From the NCBI GenBank assembly GCA_020746105.1, contig CM036618.1, positions 109,070,622-109,134,621 on the forward strand: a stretch of DNA of 64,000 bases. The letters are read 5' to 3'. The position numbers and the translations under genes are program-made. Each line of letters starts with the position of its first letter. The first letter of the stretch is position 1. Shown one piece after another: positions 1 to 11,200 of the stretch. Origin of the DNA: Trogon surrucura (lineage: Eukaryota; Chordata; Aves; Trogoniformes; Trogonidae). The notes under the pieces are model-generated. The model had not been told where the DNA came from. It worked only from the letters and a program-made list of their open reading frames with translations, and did no database searches.

Positions 1-1397
1 AGGGGAATGATACTTCAGTCTTGTTGATGAGGTTGATTGAGAGATATTGCCTGTTGAGCAGATTTCAGAGAAAGTGTATTGCAGACTGACCATGCTGAGT
101 TGTCGGTGTTTTACTAGTGCTAAAACACAACTATATCACCTTGTAAGCAGCACTGCAGTGCTTGCTAAAATCTACTCTCTAGAGAGAGCTTGACTGAGTT
201 CTCACTGCCATCAAAAGGTTAAAAATGAGAGTGTTCATTGCTTGCTACTGCAGGGATTGAAACCACCATAAAAGAAGAAATTTCACTATTTAGATTTTTT
301 TAATTACTAATTTTTCCTTCTAGGAAAAAGAAATTTAAAATCACATTTATCTTAATTTGAAATGTATCTAAAGTCTAAATGTATTTCCACAGTTTAAATA
401 TCCAGCATTGTGTGTCTGCTTCCTGCCGGAGACCTTCTCCAACTAGGCTCATGCAACCAGTTTGTGGATGTGCTGACCCACCTCCACTGCCTGTCTCTCC
501 CCCTGCAGAGGCATAGGGAAACCATTTCCTCCTTCTCTACTCGTTCAACTGATCTAGCTCCATGATAAATTCATTTAAAAGTGAAAAGCATAGAGCTGGC
601 TGCAAAAGCAGGAAAGTTACTTCTCTGAGCCACTAAAAACTAGGGGTTAACAAATGAGACTTTAGTTCTAAAGCTTCGGAGAACGCATTAAACTGAAACT
701 ATCAGTCCAGCTCTCTGCCGAAAATTTCTCTTTTGTTTAGCAAATCAGCTTTTAGTGCAAAATATATTTTAATCATTCCTCTTATATAGCCAGCACATTG
801 AGGGTAGTTTTATTTAACCAATAAAAGAATAATTCTAAAAGGCAATTTTTGTTCATTCAATTGAATACCAATTTCCATCCAAACAGACTGTGACACAAAT
901 ACTGAATAATCAGCTAATAAAAATGAAATGCACCCTTCACCATTTTCTAATAGAAGAGAAAATGTAAAAATTAAGAATCCCAGCCATGCTATGCTGCATA
1001 ATAGCATGAGTGCGCGGTATCTCCCCATTTAGCAGAAAGCGCCAGTGGTATTGTAAATGCTACACTCAGACTTTAACAGTTATGAGCGAAAGAAAATCAT
1101 CCTTTCTTATAGAAAATAAAAGCTAAAAAGGCAAAGCAAGATAACACTAGATTAGTTAACTCAGTTTTTCCTGCTTGCTGAATCAAGCCCCAGTTGAATA
1201 AGCTACCAGAAGGAGTTGGATTTCCGGTGACCCTACCCTGACTCTTACACACCACACTGGGGACAGGCAAGCTGCTGTCCGGGGATGCAGAGACATGGTA
1301 CGACAGGCTGGGGGGCTGAGGGAGGGACCCATCTTCTTTGCAGAGCTCACAAGGCCATCAGAGCTGGTCCCCAGTGTTGTCCCTCTTCCCTTCGCAG
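1..1397 (+). other. CAPN13: Intron of the calpain gene (5' part outside window)
   Basis: Non-coding sequence before the first recognisable calpain exon. I searched for the preceding penta-EF-hand exon, with a D-x-D-x-S-G type loop followed by a GT donor, and did not find it, so that exon should lie left of the window. The interval ends in a usable pyrimidine-rich acceptor (TTCCCTTCGCAG). It is AT-rich with no repeat I can name. Confidence 0.6.
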
Positions 1398-1514
1398 GTC
1401 TGGCTGCTGATGAGCAACTCCTGCGCCTGATGGCCTTGCGCTACAGCGATGCTGCCGGGAGAATTGGCTTCTCTGACTTCGTGTGCTGCATGTTGCGCCT
1501 TGAAACCATGACCT
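1398..1514 (+). CDS. CAPN13: Calpain large subunit, third-from-last coding exon (penta-EF-hand domain)
   Basis: Calpains are intracellular Ca2+-dependent cysteine proteases; this exon belongs to the C-terminal penta-EF-hand (PEF) domain that binds Ca2+ and mediates dimerisation. The translation contains LLRLMALRYSD, IGFSDFVCCMLRLETM and a leading G-L-A-A-D-E, matching the calpain PEF pattern of a hydrophobic helix, R-Y-x-D, then F-x-x-F-V/I-C-C-x-x-R-L. The exon starts after TTCGCAG at codon position 2 and ends at T|GTGAGT after one base of the next codon. The loop S-D-A-A-G-R-I-G-F-S-D-F lacks the usual acidic ligands at several positions, so Ca2+ binding here is doubtful. Splicing to 4097 keeps the frame. 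The CAPN13 name rests on similarity to my recollection of the family and on the neighbouring LCLAT1; CAPN14 is the main alternative. Confidence 0.85.
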
Positions 1515-4096
1515 GTGAGTCTCAGCACTGGGGCCTGGGGTCGGGCAGGGGAATGTGCTGCCAAGGGGGCTTGAAAAACCAGCTTCAGGGCAGTGGCCAG
1601 GAGTGATAATACATGTCGAACAGTGTAGCTTGGAAAAAACAAACTAAAGTCCAGGCATGGTCTGGACATCCCTTTGAGCAGCCTGTTTGCCAGGAGCCAG
1701 ATTTATCTCCTGCCCACAGGAGCATCTGGCTGGTAGAGAGTGGTTTAGCGCTGAGAGAAAGCAGCAGCTGGGAATACAGTGATGCCCTCACTGAAGGAGG
1801 CCAGAAGGAAGGTGGGCCCCCAGCTTCCTATCAGAGCTCATCAGAGTGCCTGTGGGCTGCAGCAGCACCACGCTGCCCTGTGTTTTCCCCTGCTGAGGAG
1901 CAATGGTAATGTATACCCAGAGCTTCTTCAGCTACCAATCCTTATTTGCTGCCTGGATTTAACCTGGCCCCTGCAGGCTTGTCCTTAGCCCCCCCTGCCC
2001 CATGCGCTAAGACCCATTTTCTACAAACAAGATTATGTCCTTGTGCTGGTGCCCTTCCACATGAGCTTGAGCATCCTGGTCCACAGCAGAGCTTCTTCCA
2101 GGGTGGTGTGGAGCATTGCTGGGACCACGGAGGGGAGACTGCATGCATTCATGCCCATTGAAGAGGAGTGAGGCAACACATCTCAAGTGGAAGACTTTAT
2201 CTTTCGGTTAAAATTCCGAGAAGTCTGAATCACAGCAAGGGAGGTGCTACTTTTTTTTTTTTTTTAAACTGGAGAGATATTTTTCCCACCAACTTCAGTA
2301 AACTTCTCTCAGTTTTTTGATAAGGAGAAAGTCTGAGGTCCTTCTCAGTGGATAAACAAACCCATGACCTGTGTTACATCCAGCTGTTGCCTCATGGTTG
2401 CAAGGAGGGAATTTCTGTAAATAAGCCTTTGCCTGAAGTAAACAGAATTCTGGTTTACAAAAGTGTAATTTTTACTACTCTAATAAGAAGCATTTTGACT
2501 GGAAATACTGCTAGTTTAACAAACCCAGTAATTATGACCCATGTGCCAGAACACTGCTACAGCAATTTAGTTTGTCTTTGGGTTTGAACAGCGCATGTAA
2601 ATGAGTGTTCATTTTTTCCAGTGTGTTTGTGTGTTTTTACCACTGATGTTTTATGGGCTGGTAGTGGTCAGCGGATCTGCCTGGATGACACTGTGCCTAA
2701 AACCTATTTCAAGGGAATACAGCAGAAGCAGCTCATGAAGTCAGAGCATGTCCTGATTTTAATGCTTTCATTTAAAAACAGATAACCTGTAAACACCCAT
2801 TTTTTTGGTGATTATACGCGTCACTTGCTGTAGATGAAAATTGTTAGGCCTAAATTAGTACCGTGGCATTATTTTTTTTTTGTCTTAAAAAATACCCTCT
2901 TACATTTCAAGTGCCAGTGTCAAGGCAACTCCTTTACACCCATGTGGAAAGGAATCCCTAAAAGTTTCATTGCTGTCTGTAAGAACCGTCTTAAAATGCT
3001 CTCAACTCTTTCAGTTATCAGTTTACAGAGGGTTTCATGTGGAACACGTTCTTCAAACTTTTCAAATCGCTGTGAGTGGGGATTTCCTTGTTCTATACCT
3101 TACTTCAGAGCAGCCTAGGCTGAGTGTGCTTCATTGTGTTAGCTTTTCTTTCTGCTTTTTTTCTGCTCTGGGTCATATACATAGCTCTGGTTGTCTCCTA
3201 AGGGGCAGATGAGCAATGTGCCCTTGTGCCACACTCTTCCAGCAACCTTGCACTTTTGCCTAAAGCTGGACAGGTTTCAAAACATTCACGACCTTACAAT
3301 GCCTTTTCCATTTAGAGTGGGAAACAGGCTCCTGGAGAAATGTGCCATTCAAAGATAGGCAGGCTTGAATTTTTTTTTTTGAATTTTTATTACTGTTTAT
3401 AATAGCACATTTCTAGGAGAAAAGTAATTTCAAAATAAATAAGAACTCAAAACAGTATGTTTGACTTTATCCAAACACTTGGGTTTGAACACTTCTCCTA
3501 GACAAACTGCAGTATAAATGTGCACATAGAATATCAATATTTGAATGGATTTAAATTTTCTGATGGCAAAGTGTTCTCTCAGGAAACTTTCAGCAATGTT
3601 AATTTCAAACTCTAGCTGAATAACAGCAGCATCTGCATTTATATTCCCTGGAAAAAGCTTGCAAGGCATACTAATAACTTCAAAAGAATCACTTTCTTTA
3701 GGGCACACTGTGATCACTCTCTGCCGGGGAGGATGGAAAAGGACCAGCAGAAAGTTTCCCTGTGGGAAGATGTGTTTCATTAGTTCACCATTCTCCTGTC
3801 AGTCTTCAGGCAGGAGGTACAACTGAAACAGATTATGAGAGGAGATGAAAGCAGTCGCACTGAGCACTCCCTGCGCTTCTGCCAAGTTCTGGCCCTGCAA
3901 TCAGGATGCTTTCCCAGGCTGTGATCCAAGGGCTGAGGGGTGCCCAGCACAGAAATGGGATGTGGCTAGGCAGGACGCTTGAGCCAGGCAGAGCACAGGA
4001 ATTGCAGCTCTGCTGCTCAGATGCCGCAGCTTTATGTCTGCTTTGCATTCTTGCTTCCTCCTTGTAAAATCAGATTTTTCTGTGCTCTACCTCTAG
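1515..4096 (+). other. CAPN13: Calpain intron between the two PEF exons
   Basis: A GT-AG intron of about 2.6 kb (donor GTGAGT at 1515, acceptor CTACCTCTAG ending at 4096). Open frames inside it (for example 1613-1909 and 2834-3118) show no protein family signal. No transposable element was recognised; there are short T runs near 2251-2265. Confidence 0.7.
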
Positions 4097-4152
4097 ATGC
4101 ATTTCGAAACTTAGCAGAAGGCAAGTCACAAATGTCGGTGACGGAAATGGAG
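4097..4152 (+). CDS. CAPN13: Calpain large subunit, penultimate coding exon (56 nt)
   Basis: A 56-nt exon. Its first two bases complete a codon started at 1514, giving Y, followed by AFRNLAEGKSQMSVTEME. This is the short exon leading into the last EF-hand of the calpain PEF domain, whose helix normally ends in E-W-L-x-L-x-M-Y. The acceptor (CTCTAG) and donor (GAG|GTAAGA) are both good, and the exon ends in phase 0, which matches the next exon. The loop region A-E-G-K-S-Q-M-S is short and poor in acidic residues, so the final EF-hand is unlikely to bind Ca2+, as is usual for EF5 of this family. Confidence 0.85.
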
Positions 4153-5181
4153 GTAAGAATGCTCCTTCCTTTTCTTCTCTCCAGGTCTAAAGTGGGACCA
4201 CTGTGTATGTTAGCAGGAGGGTGAAGTTAAAGATGGTGTGTGATGTATGTTGCCAGGGGTTTTGCCTGGCTGGCTGTGCGTAATGGGTGGGAGGTACTTC
4301 CCTGGGGTTTCCTGGCCCCACTCAGGTAGCCTCGCTAGGGTGAGCACAGCTCAGTGGTGGCCATCCACGTCCAAAGCACAGAGTCTTCCCTTACTGATGC
4401 CAGCCTGTCATTGCTGGAAATATTGCTCAAAGTGACTTTGAGGAAGTGACAAAAAAAATAAATAAATCCGTGCCCTCATTTCTTACTGCCCCATCTGTTA
4501 ATTCTGAATTGCAAAACATCTTGATTTTAAAAAAGAAGTAGGAGGCAAGTGCTTGCTGCTGCTGTTTGTTTTAAAAGCACAGCCTGAAGGATAGCTAGCT
4601 GAATGGGGATGCATCAAGATTTTATCAGCTACTCTGAAGCAAAAATTCTGCTGTGCTCCATAGTGATATGCCCGAGTGCATAATTTTATCAGTCTGGGGA
4701 CTGTTATTTGACAACACACCACACTGCTTAAAAAGATTTTTTTTTAAAAAAAACCCTAAAATTTACAATCTTGCTGGCTCCTGTTTGCATTCTGTGGCTA
4801 GTTCAATGCCTCGTAGTTCATTACACATTTTGCACCAAGGACTGAGCAGAGTTTCCAAGCAGAGGCCCTGAACCTGCTCTATGGGGTAGTCTATAGAATA
4901 ACCATGTTCCCAGAGCTTTCTAGCCCTTCCACTTGCAGTCACACAGGGGCCATATTTTCCCAGGAATTGCTCCTGCTGCAGCTGCTGCAACAATTTATCA
5001 TGGAAAGCGACATATGGAAAGTATTTCTGGGCCTGAATTGCATTAAGGGAAAAAGGCAGTTCCAAAACCCCTTAACTACCCTGTGCAGGATAAAAGGTAC
5101 AGCCTGAAGGTACTGAGACGCATGTCTGAAGAGTTGGTGTAACGTCACTTCTAAATGCACCTTTTCTTGTCCTTTTTCTAG
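4153..5181 (+). other. CAPN13: Last calpain intron
   Basis: A GT-AG intron of about 1.03 kb (donor GTAAGA at 4153, acceptor CCTTTTTCTAG ending at 5181). No repeat or second gene was recognised. Open frames on both strands around 4763-5160 overlap one another and show no family resemblance. Confidence 0.7.
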
Positions 5182-5208
5182 TGGCTGACTCTTGTCATGT
5201 ACACCTAA
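5182..5208 (+). CDS. CAPN13: Calpain large subunit, terminal coding exon (W-L-T-L-V-M-Y-T-stop)
   Basis: The coding part is only 27 nt: WLTLVMYT followed by TAA at 5206-5208. The W-L-x-L-x-M-Y end is the signature C-terminus of classical and atypical calpain large subunits, where it forms the last helix used in PEF-PEF dimer contacts. The acceptor CCTTTTTCTAG precedes it, and the frame joins the exon ending at 4152 without a break. Together the three exons give a continuous tail of 66 residues plus stop. Confidence 0.88.
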   Translation, partial: WLTLVMYT

Positions 5209-5690
5209 AGAGATGTCAGAGCTCAGTGTGGCTGGTAAGAAATCTCCTTAGTACTACGCCTTTACAGTGTCCAGAGAGAATATGAGTGGGGGCCATACAG
5301 AAAGCTCATCCTGGAGCTATGGTGGGTTTTGAGAGGAAGAGAAAGGTGAGACCTGCAGCATGAGCGGGGCTGGAGAGGAGCTGCAAAGAGAATCAGACAT
5401 AGGGCTATTTTTCTGGGGAATTACTGACAGCCTTGTCAGTTGCTGAGACCACCAATGGCTCAGTATTTTGACCTCTATTCCCGCCGGAGGTTATGCATTT
5501 TCAGTAGATCAACTAGCAGAACTTATCTTTTTCCTGTTCCTCTGAGGGATTCAATTACTCCTGCATATCTTACATAGCTGCAGCAAATGTAAAGCCAAGT
5601 AGAGGTTGCGGATATGAAGCCACTAAGATTTCCTGTTCACCTCGATTTCACGTTTTTAACTGAATAAAGTGATTTAGTTCACCTTTGAAC
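5209..5690 (+). other. CAPN13: Calpain gene 3' UTR with poly(A) signal
   Basis: The 3' UTR follows the stop codon. A canonical AATAAA lies at 5663-5668 with a T/G-rich stretch about 25-50 nt downstream (TTGTGATTCATTTGATGTTT region), so cleavage is expected near 5680-5690. The end is inferred from the signal, not from transcript data. Confidence 0.6.
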
Positions 5691-6273
5691 AAGAATTCCT
5701 ACCTTGTGATTCATTTGATGTTTGCTCCCTTCATGTCAAGTTTGGAGAAGGGCTTTGTTGCCCTGAAGTTTACCTGGACTTTCTAGTTTTGCTGCTTGGT
5801 TCTCATGAAGGACTTGGTCTTTTCCTACAAAACTTACTTAGTCTTGTCCGTCGTGCTTCTGCTAAACCACTGGGATGCAGCTGTTCCTAGTTGCAATGGT
5901 AAAGCACTACTGCTCATCCCAAACACTGTGTTTGGGAGGAGAACACAGGAAGGAAACTCAATCCTTAGAGAAAACATGCAATGGAGAGCCCGCAGCCTCC
6001 TGCCATTGTGTTGTGGTTGACTCCAGGAGCTCATGGAGCACCCTTGGGAAAAATCACAGACTTTCCTTATCAACCCAGTTCAAAAATGGAGTGAAGAACC
6101 AAAAAACCCAGAACCTTCACTGAAATCCAGGGATCACATCCAAATAATCTTTCCTATAGACATGAATTACAGTAATAAATAATACGTGAGCAGCATCTCT
6201 AGTATCTCATGTCCTGTTTCTGAAGGCAGTTGATATTGGATGTCAGCTTTGGTGAGAAGTTGAAAGGGGAAAT
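5691..6273. other. Intergenic, nothing recognised
   Basis: Sequence between the calpain poly(A) site and the first CR1. Small overlapping open frames at 5796-6123 on both strands have no recognisable features. I see no exon, RNA gene or repeat. Confidence 0.5.
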
Positions 6274-7007
6274 TATAGAATCATAGAGTGGTTTGAGTTG
6301 GAAGGGACCTTAAAGATCATCTGGTTCCAAATGCCCTGCCATGGGCAGGGACACCTCCCACCGACCAGGGTACTCAAAGTCCCATCCAGCCTGGTCTTGA
6401 ACACTTCCAGAGACGAGGCATCCACAGCTTCTCTGGGCAACCTTTTCCCATGTCTCACTATTTTTGCAGTGAAAAACTTCATTGCTCCTTGTCCTATCGC
6501 TACACTCTCTGATAAAGAGTCCCTCCCCGGCTTTCCTGTAGCCCCCCTTTGGGTACTGGAAGACTGCTATAAGGTGTCCCTGGAGCCTTATCTTCTCCAG
6601 GCTGAACAACCCCAACTCTCTCAGCCTGTCCTTGCAGGATATTAGGAAGAATTTCTTTACTGAGAGGGTTGTCAGGCACTGGAACAGGCTGCCCAGGGAG
6701 GAGGTTAAGTCACCATTCCTGGAGGTGTTTAAGAGAAGGGTAGATGTTGCCTTGAAGGACATGATTTAGTGGTGTTGATAGGGCTAGGAAGAGGTTTGAC
6801 TCAATGATCTTGAAGGTGTCTTCCAGCCAAAACTGTTCTATGATTCTATGAGAGATGCTCCAGCCATTTGATCATCTTTGTGGCCCTCCTCCGGACCTGC
6901 GCCAACAGGTCAGTGTTGTTCTGGGGGCTCCAGAGCTGGACACAGTACTCCAGGTGAGGTCTCATGAGAGCAAGAGGCAGAATCACCTCCCTTGACCTGC
7001 TGCCCAC
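6274..7007 (-). mobile_element. CR1 LINE fragment, minus orientation, split by an inner CR1
   Basis: The + strand starts with TAGAATCATAGAGTGG, the reverse complement of a CR1 3' end. It continues through the usual CR1 3' sequence (GGAAGGGACCTTAAAGATC, CATCCAGCCTGGTCTTGAAC) to about 6639. The element resumes at 6852 with GAGATGCTCCAGCC and runs through TTTGTGGCCCTCCTCC to about 7007. The two halves join smoothly if 6640-6851 is removed. It is 5'-truncated, as CR1 usually is. The minus-strand frame at 6310-6762 crosses both elements and is not a gene. Confidence 0.9.
6640..6851 (+). mobile_element. CR1 LINE fragment, plus orientation, nested inside the minus-strand CR1
   Basis: Starts at TATTAGGAAGAATTTC and ends with TTCTATGATTCTATGA, the normal CR1 3' terminus. 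It carries the segment coding for the last residues of the CR1 reverse transcriptase (…GAGAGGGTTGTCAGGCACTGG…) followed by the short 3' UTR. It interrupts the outer CR1 between TTGCAGGA and GAGATGCTCC. I see no clear target duplication. Confidence 0.88.
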
Positions 7008-9499
7008 ATGTCTTTCGATGCATTAAAATGATGTATACTCAATGTGTAAATTACACTCCCCCAGGAAGAAAGCATGGTAGGTTCAGACACAAGGCTCCAT
7101 GTCTTTCATTCTCAGCTCCAGGATGTTCATGTCCAGCTGCTCCTCTAGCTTGGCTCCTGATTGCATCCGGTGTGTCCACCTGCAGCAGGAGCTGGGCTTC
7201 ACTGCTCAACACTGTGATGCCTTCGCCCCTCTGAGCAATTTCTGCACACAGTTTCAAAGTCCTCCCTTTGCATTTGGAGAGCTTTGGACGGTGCACCTTC
7301 CCTTTTGTCACAGCAAACGTTTATTTTGATGTGTAGCAGCAGATTATTCAACACATCACCCAGCCCTTGCAGACTGTCGTTAGGTAAATGTGAGAGTAGA
7401 AGGACCTCACTTTGGGGGATGAAGTTGCTTAAATTATTGCTTGCAAATGATATTCATAGCCTATTTAGTCTTGTTTTTTCTTTTCATGAATCATTCATAA
7501 ACTGATCATAACTTCTGCAAATATATAATTAATCATAATTTTCACTCACCAGTTTTGAATGAAATTCTGCCTGTGGGGTGCTCACAAGCAGTTCATTTGA
7601 ACAATTTAGCAGCCACTTGCAGAGGGAGATGGGGCAATCATAGCATGGGCCCTTCAGAAGGCTGCAAGTCTTTAAGCTAGAGCCTAACAAACTGTGAGCA
7701 ATGTGGGGAAACACACAGAGTGTTGGTTGAAAAAAAAAAAATCTCTTGGAAAAATTCTCATTAGTGATTTCCAAGGACTGACTTCCAGCCACCTGTTTTG
7801 AGTGAGTATCTTTATTTCTGTTTTAGGTGGCTTTTCTGCTCCTCAGTAGGATACAGCCCGAGGTGATCTCATACAAGAGCCATCTACAGTGTTCTCGAAA
7901 AACTGCTGTGCAGGAGCGAAGCCAGGTTTCCTACGGACATCATTGGCTTATGCTTGATGGTACCCAGATGTCGGGATGAAGAGTCCTTTTCAGGCAAACT
8001 GGAGTTGCTTTCAAGAGAGAAGAGGAGATAATGAGAGAGGTCCCTGAGAAAGCTGGTAGTACTAAATGGTCTGGGCAACCAGTGCTGACTAGAATCTCTT
8101 CTCACCTGCCTGTAAATAATACGGCTGGTTCCCGTGGTTAATGCACAAAAGTCAGGAGCAGCTCCATTAACTCCATTGCAAATAAGAATAGGTTCAGCCC
8201 TTTTGTGTGGAAGGAGTGTCTGTCGTGTAGGTTACAAAAACAATTAAGACAGTTTTATTTGAATTATTTCTTAATTTGCTTGTGTGCCATTTCTAAATGC
8301 CAGAAAAAGGTTGAAGAAATTAGTCACAATTCATAAATAACACCAGAAGCTCTGTGATTTATTTGGTTTTTTACTTTTTATTAATAAATTAAAAAAAATC
8401 TAGTGCACATTTGAATTGTACAACTGTGGGGATTTCATTTTATTTGCTATGAAGAGGCATATTAGAGACATAGAACAGATTGTTCAGTGGGGTTTTTTTT
8501 TCTGATTTTGAGTATCTACATCGGGACTGTCCAGGATGAGGCAAATTTGCCTGAACCAGATTCTCTACCTCAATATCTTTAAAAATACAGGGCTTATTCC
8601 TCTTCAAAATTTTAACTTAAATCTACTAAATAACTGTAAGCTTTCTGTAGCCCACACACAAACTCCGCATTCATGTTTTTTTATCATGGTGGTAAAAGTA
8701 AATCTAGTGATCCGTTCTACTCAACTACTAAAAAAACCCCAACTCTGAAAAGTCTTATTTGTGAAAATGACAAAAAAGAAGGATGCGAGGCCACTCAACC
8801 CACCCTTTCACTGAAAATGAGGGGCAAGGGAAGTCAGTAAAATCAGACTATTCTAATATTTTTCCAGTCATTTTTAAATGAACAGATTCCTTCTCCAAAC
8901 TGTGACTTTACACATCCCCCCTGAAATCACTAATCATTAATTAAGATCTCTGAAAATGTTAGCAAAGAGAGAAGATAAATAAAAAAAGGTGGTTGTGGAA
9001 GAATAGGTATTCTTTTCTAAAAAGGCATATCAGCAGATCTCTTTCAGAGAAGTATGCTTGCTTAGTTTAGGCTGGGAATTCAAAATGGGCAAGTAGAAAT
9101 CTGGAAGTATTTCTGTACAATGTCTACCACAGTTCAGGGATGCTCAAGCTGTTTCAGATCTGCTGAGAACCAGCACTTTGTAGCTACACAGAAGTCACCT
9201 GTGGTATAATTGTAAATTTCAGGTATAATTGTGAATTTCAGTTCAAGTCAACAAGTTTAAATACATTCTTGTTGTAAAAATACCAAGCTGAGATCAGAGC
9301 ATTAAGATCAGTCTTAAATATCTTAATTTGCAGACAGTATATTACTTTTGTTTCGATGCACAGCTGCCTTCCTGTGGAAGGTGATCCTGCTTGTCTTGAG
9401 GCAAAGATCCTCATCTCCGATAACTTAGTCTGGCCACAGACTAGAATGTTTCTTCTTCATTAAAAAAGCTAGTAGCAGGCACCAGGCATCCCAGGTGAG
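7008..9499. other. Intergenic; one 19-bp tandem duplication, otherwise nothing recognised
   Basis: An AT-rich interval with no recognisable exon or transposon. Open frames at 7051-7505, 7529-7792 and 7884-8105 have no family features and overlap frames on the other strand. Several T/A runs occur (about 7730, 8390, 8490). A short direct duplication at 9203-9240 is listed separately. Confidence 0.5.
9203..9240 (+). repeat. 19-bp tandem duplication, two copies
   Basis: GGTATAATTGTAAATTTCA at 9203-9221 is followed directly by GGTATAATTGTGAATTTCA at 9222-9240; they differ by one base. This looks like a local replication-slippage duplication. Confidence 0.9.
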
Positions 9500-10265
9500 A
9501 CACATAAGTCGTCTCCCCGTGGAGAGATGCTGGGGATGCCGGATCTCCCCACGTGGGGGGTGCGTGTACACCTCTCCTGGTTTGAGAGCACTGGGACGGA
9601 GCTCCCTGGGGCTCCTGGCACAGGGGGCAATCACAGCGGGGCAGGAGGAGAGCACGGCTCAGGTGATCCAAATGGACCTTCCCATGAGTTCCTTCCCATG
9701 GTGCTCGGTATAAAAGGGCCCCCAAGAAAAGCCCTGGTGCCTCTAGTGCTGCTGTGCTGGGAGGGTTGTCACAGGCTGTTTGTCACCTCTTGCTGTGCTG
9801 CTGGTGTTCCTGCCTCCTGTTTTCATGCTGTAGAGGAGCACCGTTCATCAGTACAGGTTGTCTTCCCCTGTCCCACACCCCGGCTGACAGAGGCACAGCT
9901 CCTTTTCTGTTGTATATTTTTTTTTTTCACTGTCAGCGGGACTCTGGGCTCAGGTGCTCCCGTCTACTGCCAAGTCCAGTCTGGGACTTTTCTGCTTGGC
10001 ATCTAGCTGTCATCCAGAGGGCATAGGTTCCATATTAATATATTCTCTTTTATCTTTGAATAGATTTATATAATTGTATACTATCTGTATATAGTTTAAC
10101 ATCTTTATTCTTATTGTTAGTTTTTTAGTGATTTTTTTTCATTAAACTGCTTCAATTTTTTTTCAATGTCAAAGTCTCTCTCCTTGCTTCCCCTGTTATC
10201 CTCCACTGGGAGGTTGGTAGTGGAATCAGAGAGCATCTGTCAGAGTTTAGTGGCCAGCCTTTAAA
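9500..10265 (+). mobile_element. Possible LTR, + orientation
   Basis: The stretch has the order expected of an LTR. There is a TATA-like TATAAAAG at 9709-9716, then an ATTAAA poly(A)-type signal at 10141-10146 after a very AT-rich segment, then a C/T-rich run with CTTCCCCTGTTATCCTCC. It leads into the unclassified repeat described next. The TG start and CA end could not be fixed and no flanking duplication was found, so the edges are approximate. Open frames at 9441-10026 overlap on both strands and are taken as non-coding. Confidence 0.35.
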
Positions 10266-10905
10266 CTCTGATGGAGTTATTGACCCCCATCATGAGACTA
10301 AAACCAATTTAATATTTCATCGTTTCATAAACTCCAATTTAATATTGCTATGTTTAGTTTTTTTTTGTTTGAAAGGTTGAAAAAAACCTCACCAGTTATT
10401 AATATGGTTCTAGGTGAAATATAATACTATATGTCCTTAGAGACTTTGGATTACAATTGATTGTCATATTGCTCCTTAATCTGTCATATTCATTATCATA
10501 TTATCTAGGCCTTCTTAGTGTGGGGTTGTGGTTTTTCGGTCAGAGGTGTTGGCAAAGGGCATTGGTTTTCTGTTGTGTTTAACACCAGTCATCTATTCTG
10601 GAATAAGATGGGTGGTGGCTTTACCCGGCCACCTCAGGCACTACTTGCTAAGTCTTATTGCTAATTATACTTTAAGTTTTTTCATGGGAAATTATTCTTC
10701 TTTTCTTTTCACCGAGCTGACTCCATCAGACTTTGGAAGTTCTGGAAATTGTTCTCCCTGTTTCAATATGCTGACCTTATTATTGATTATCACTAATTGC
10801 GATATATTGATTATTACTAATACGTGATAATCGGGGTGGTTTATTGTCAGTATGCATAGGTTGTAGTCATAGCCTGACAAGCAATGCCACCACTCCAAGC
10901 CCTAC
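10190..10905 (+). repeat. Unclassified interspersed repeat, copy 1 (LTR- or ERV-associated?)
   Basis: Shares most of its length with 49720-50345. Common blocks include TTCCCCTGTTATCCTCC, AATATGGTTCTA, GCATTGGTTTTCTGTTGTG, CTAAGTCTTATTGCTAATTA and TTGGAAGTTCTGGAAATTG. By eye the copies are about 75-80% identical, with small indels. The + frame at 10528-10827 is open for 99 codons and parts of its translation (for example GSSGNCSPCFN) recur in the other copy, which is broken by stops. I do not recognise the family; the preceding LTR-like segment suggests retroviral-type sequence. Confidence 0.75.
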
Positions 10906-11200
10906 AACGACCAGTAACGATGTCCCTGCAGCCAGTTGCTGCCACAGACACTGATGACCAGAGCCCACCCCCGTGTTCATCACACCGAACCTTTACCCCG
11001 GTGTGTGCGATCTGTGCACGCCGACGGTCAGGAACGAACCTACGGCCCCTCCGGGTCTGCAGGCTGGTGCCTGTGTGCTGATCCTGTGCTGGGGCAGAAA
11101 GTAATAACTCACAGCTGTCAAGCTGAGCGTGGCTGCCTGTCTGTAGTGTTGGAAGAATTGGTATTCCACTTGATTTATACATCCAACCAAGCTAATTAAG
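10906..11200. other. CpG-enriched flank of repeat copy 1
   Basis: About ten CpGs fall within roughly 110 bp (10965-11065), against a CpG-poor background. The segment has no counterpart beside copy 2. It may be further internal sequence of the same inserted element or a different insertion. Overlapping frames on both strands show no recognisable domain. Confidence 0.35.

Noticed and set aside
1398-5208. Assignment of the calpain to CAPN14 or a classical calpain
   Set aside because: The tail and the convergent LCLAT1 neighbour fit CAPN13 better, though only a family tree would settle it.
6310-6762. 150-codon minus-strand frame
   Set aside because: It runs across two CR1 elements of opposite orientation, so it is an accident of the nested insertion.
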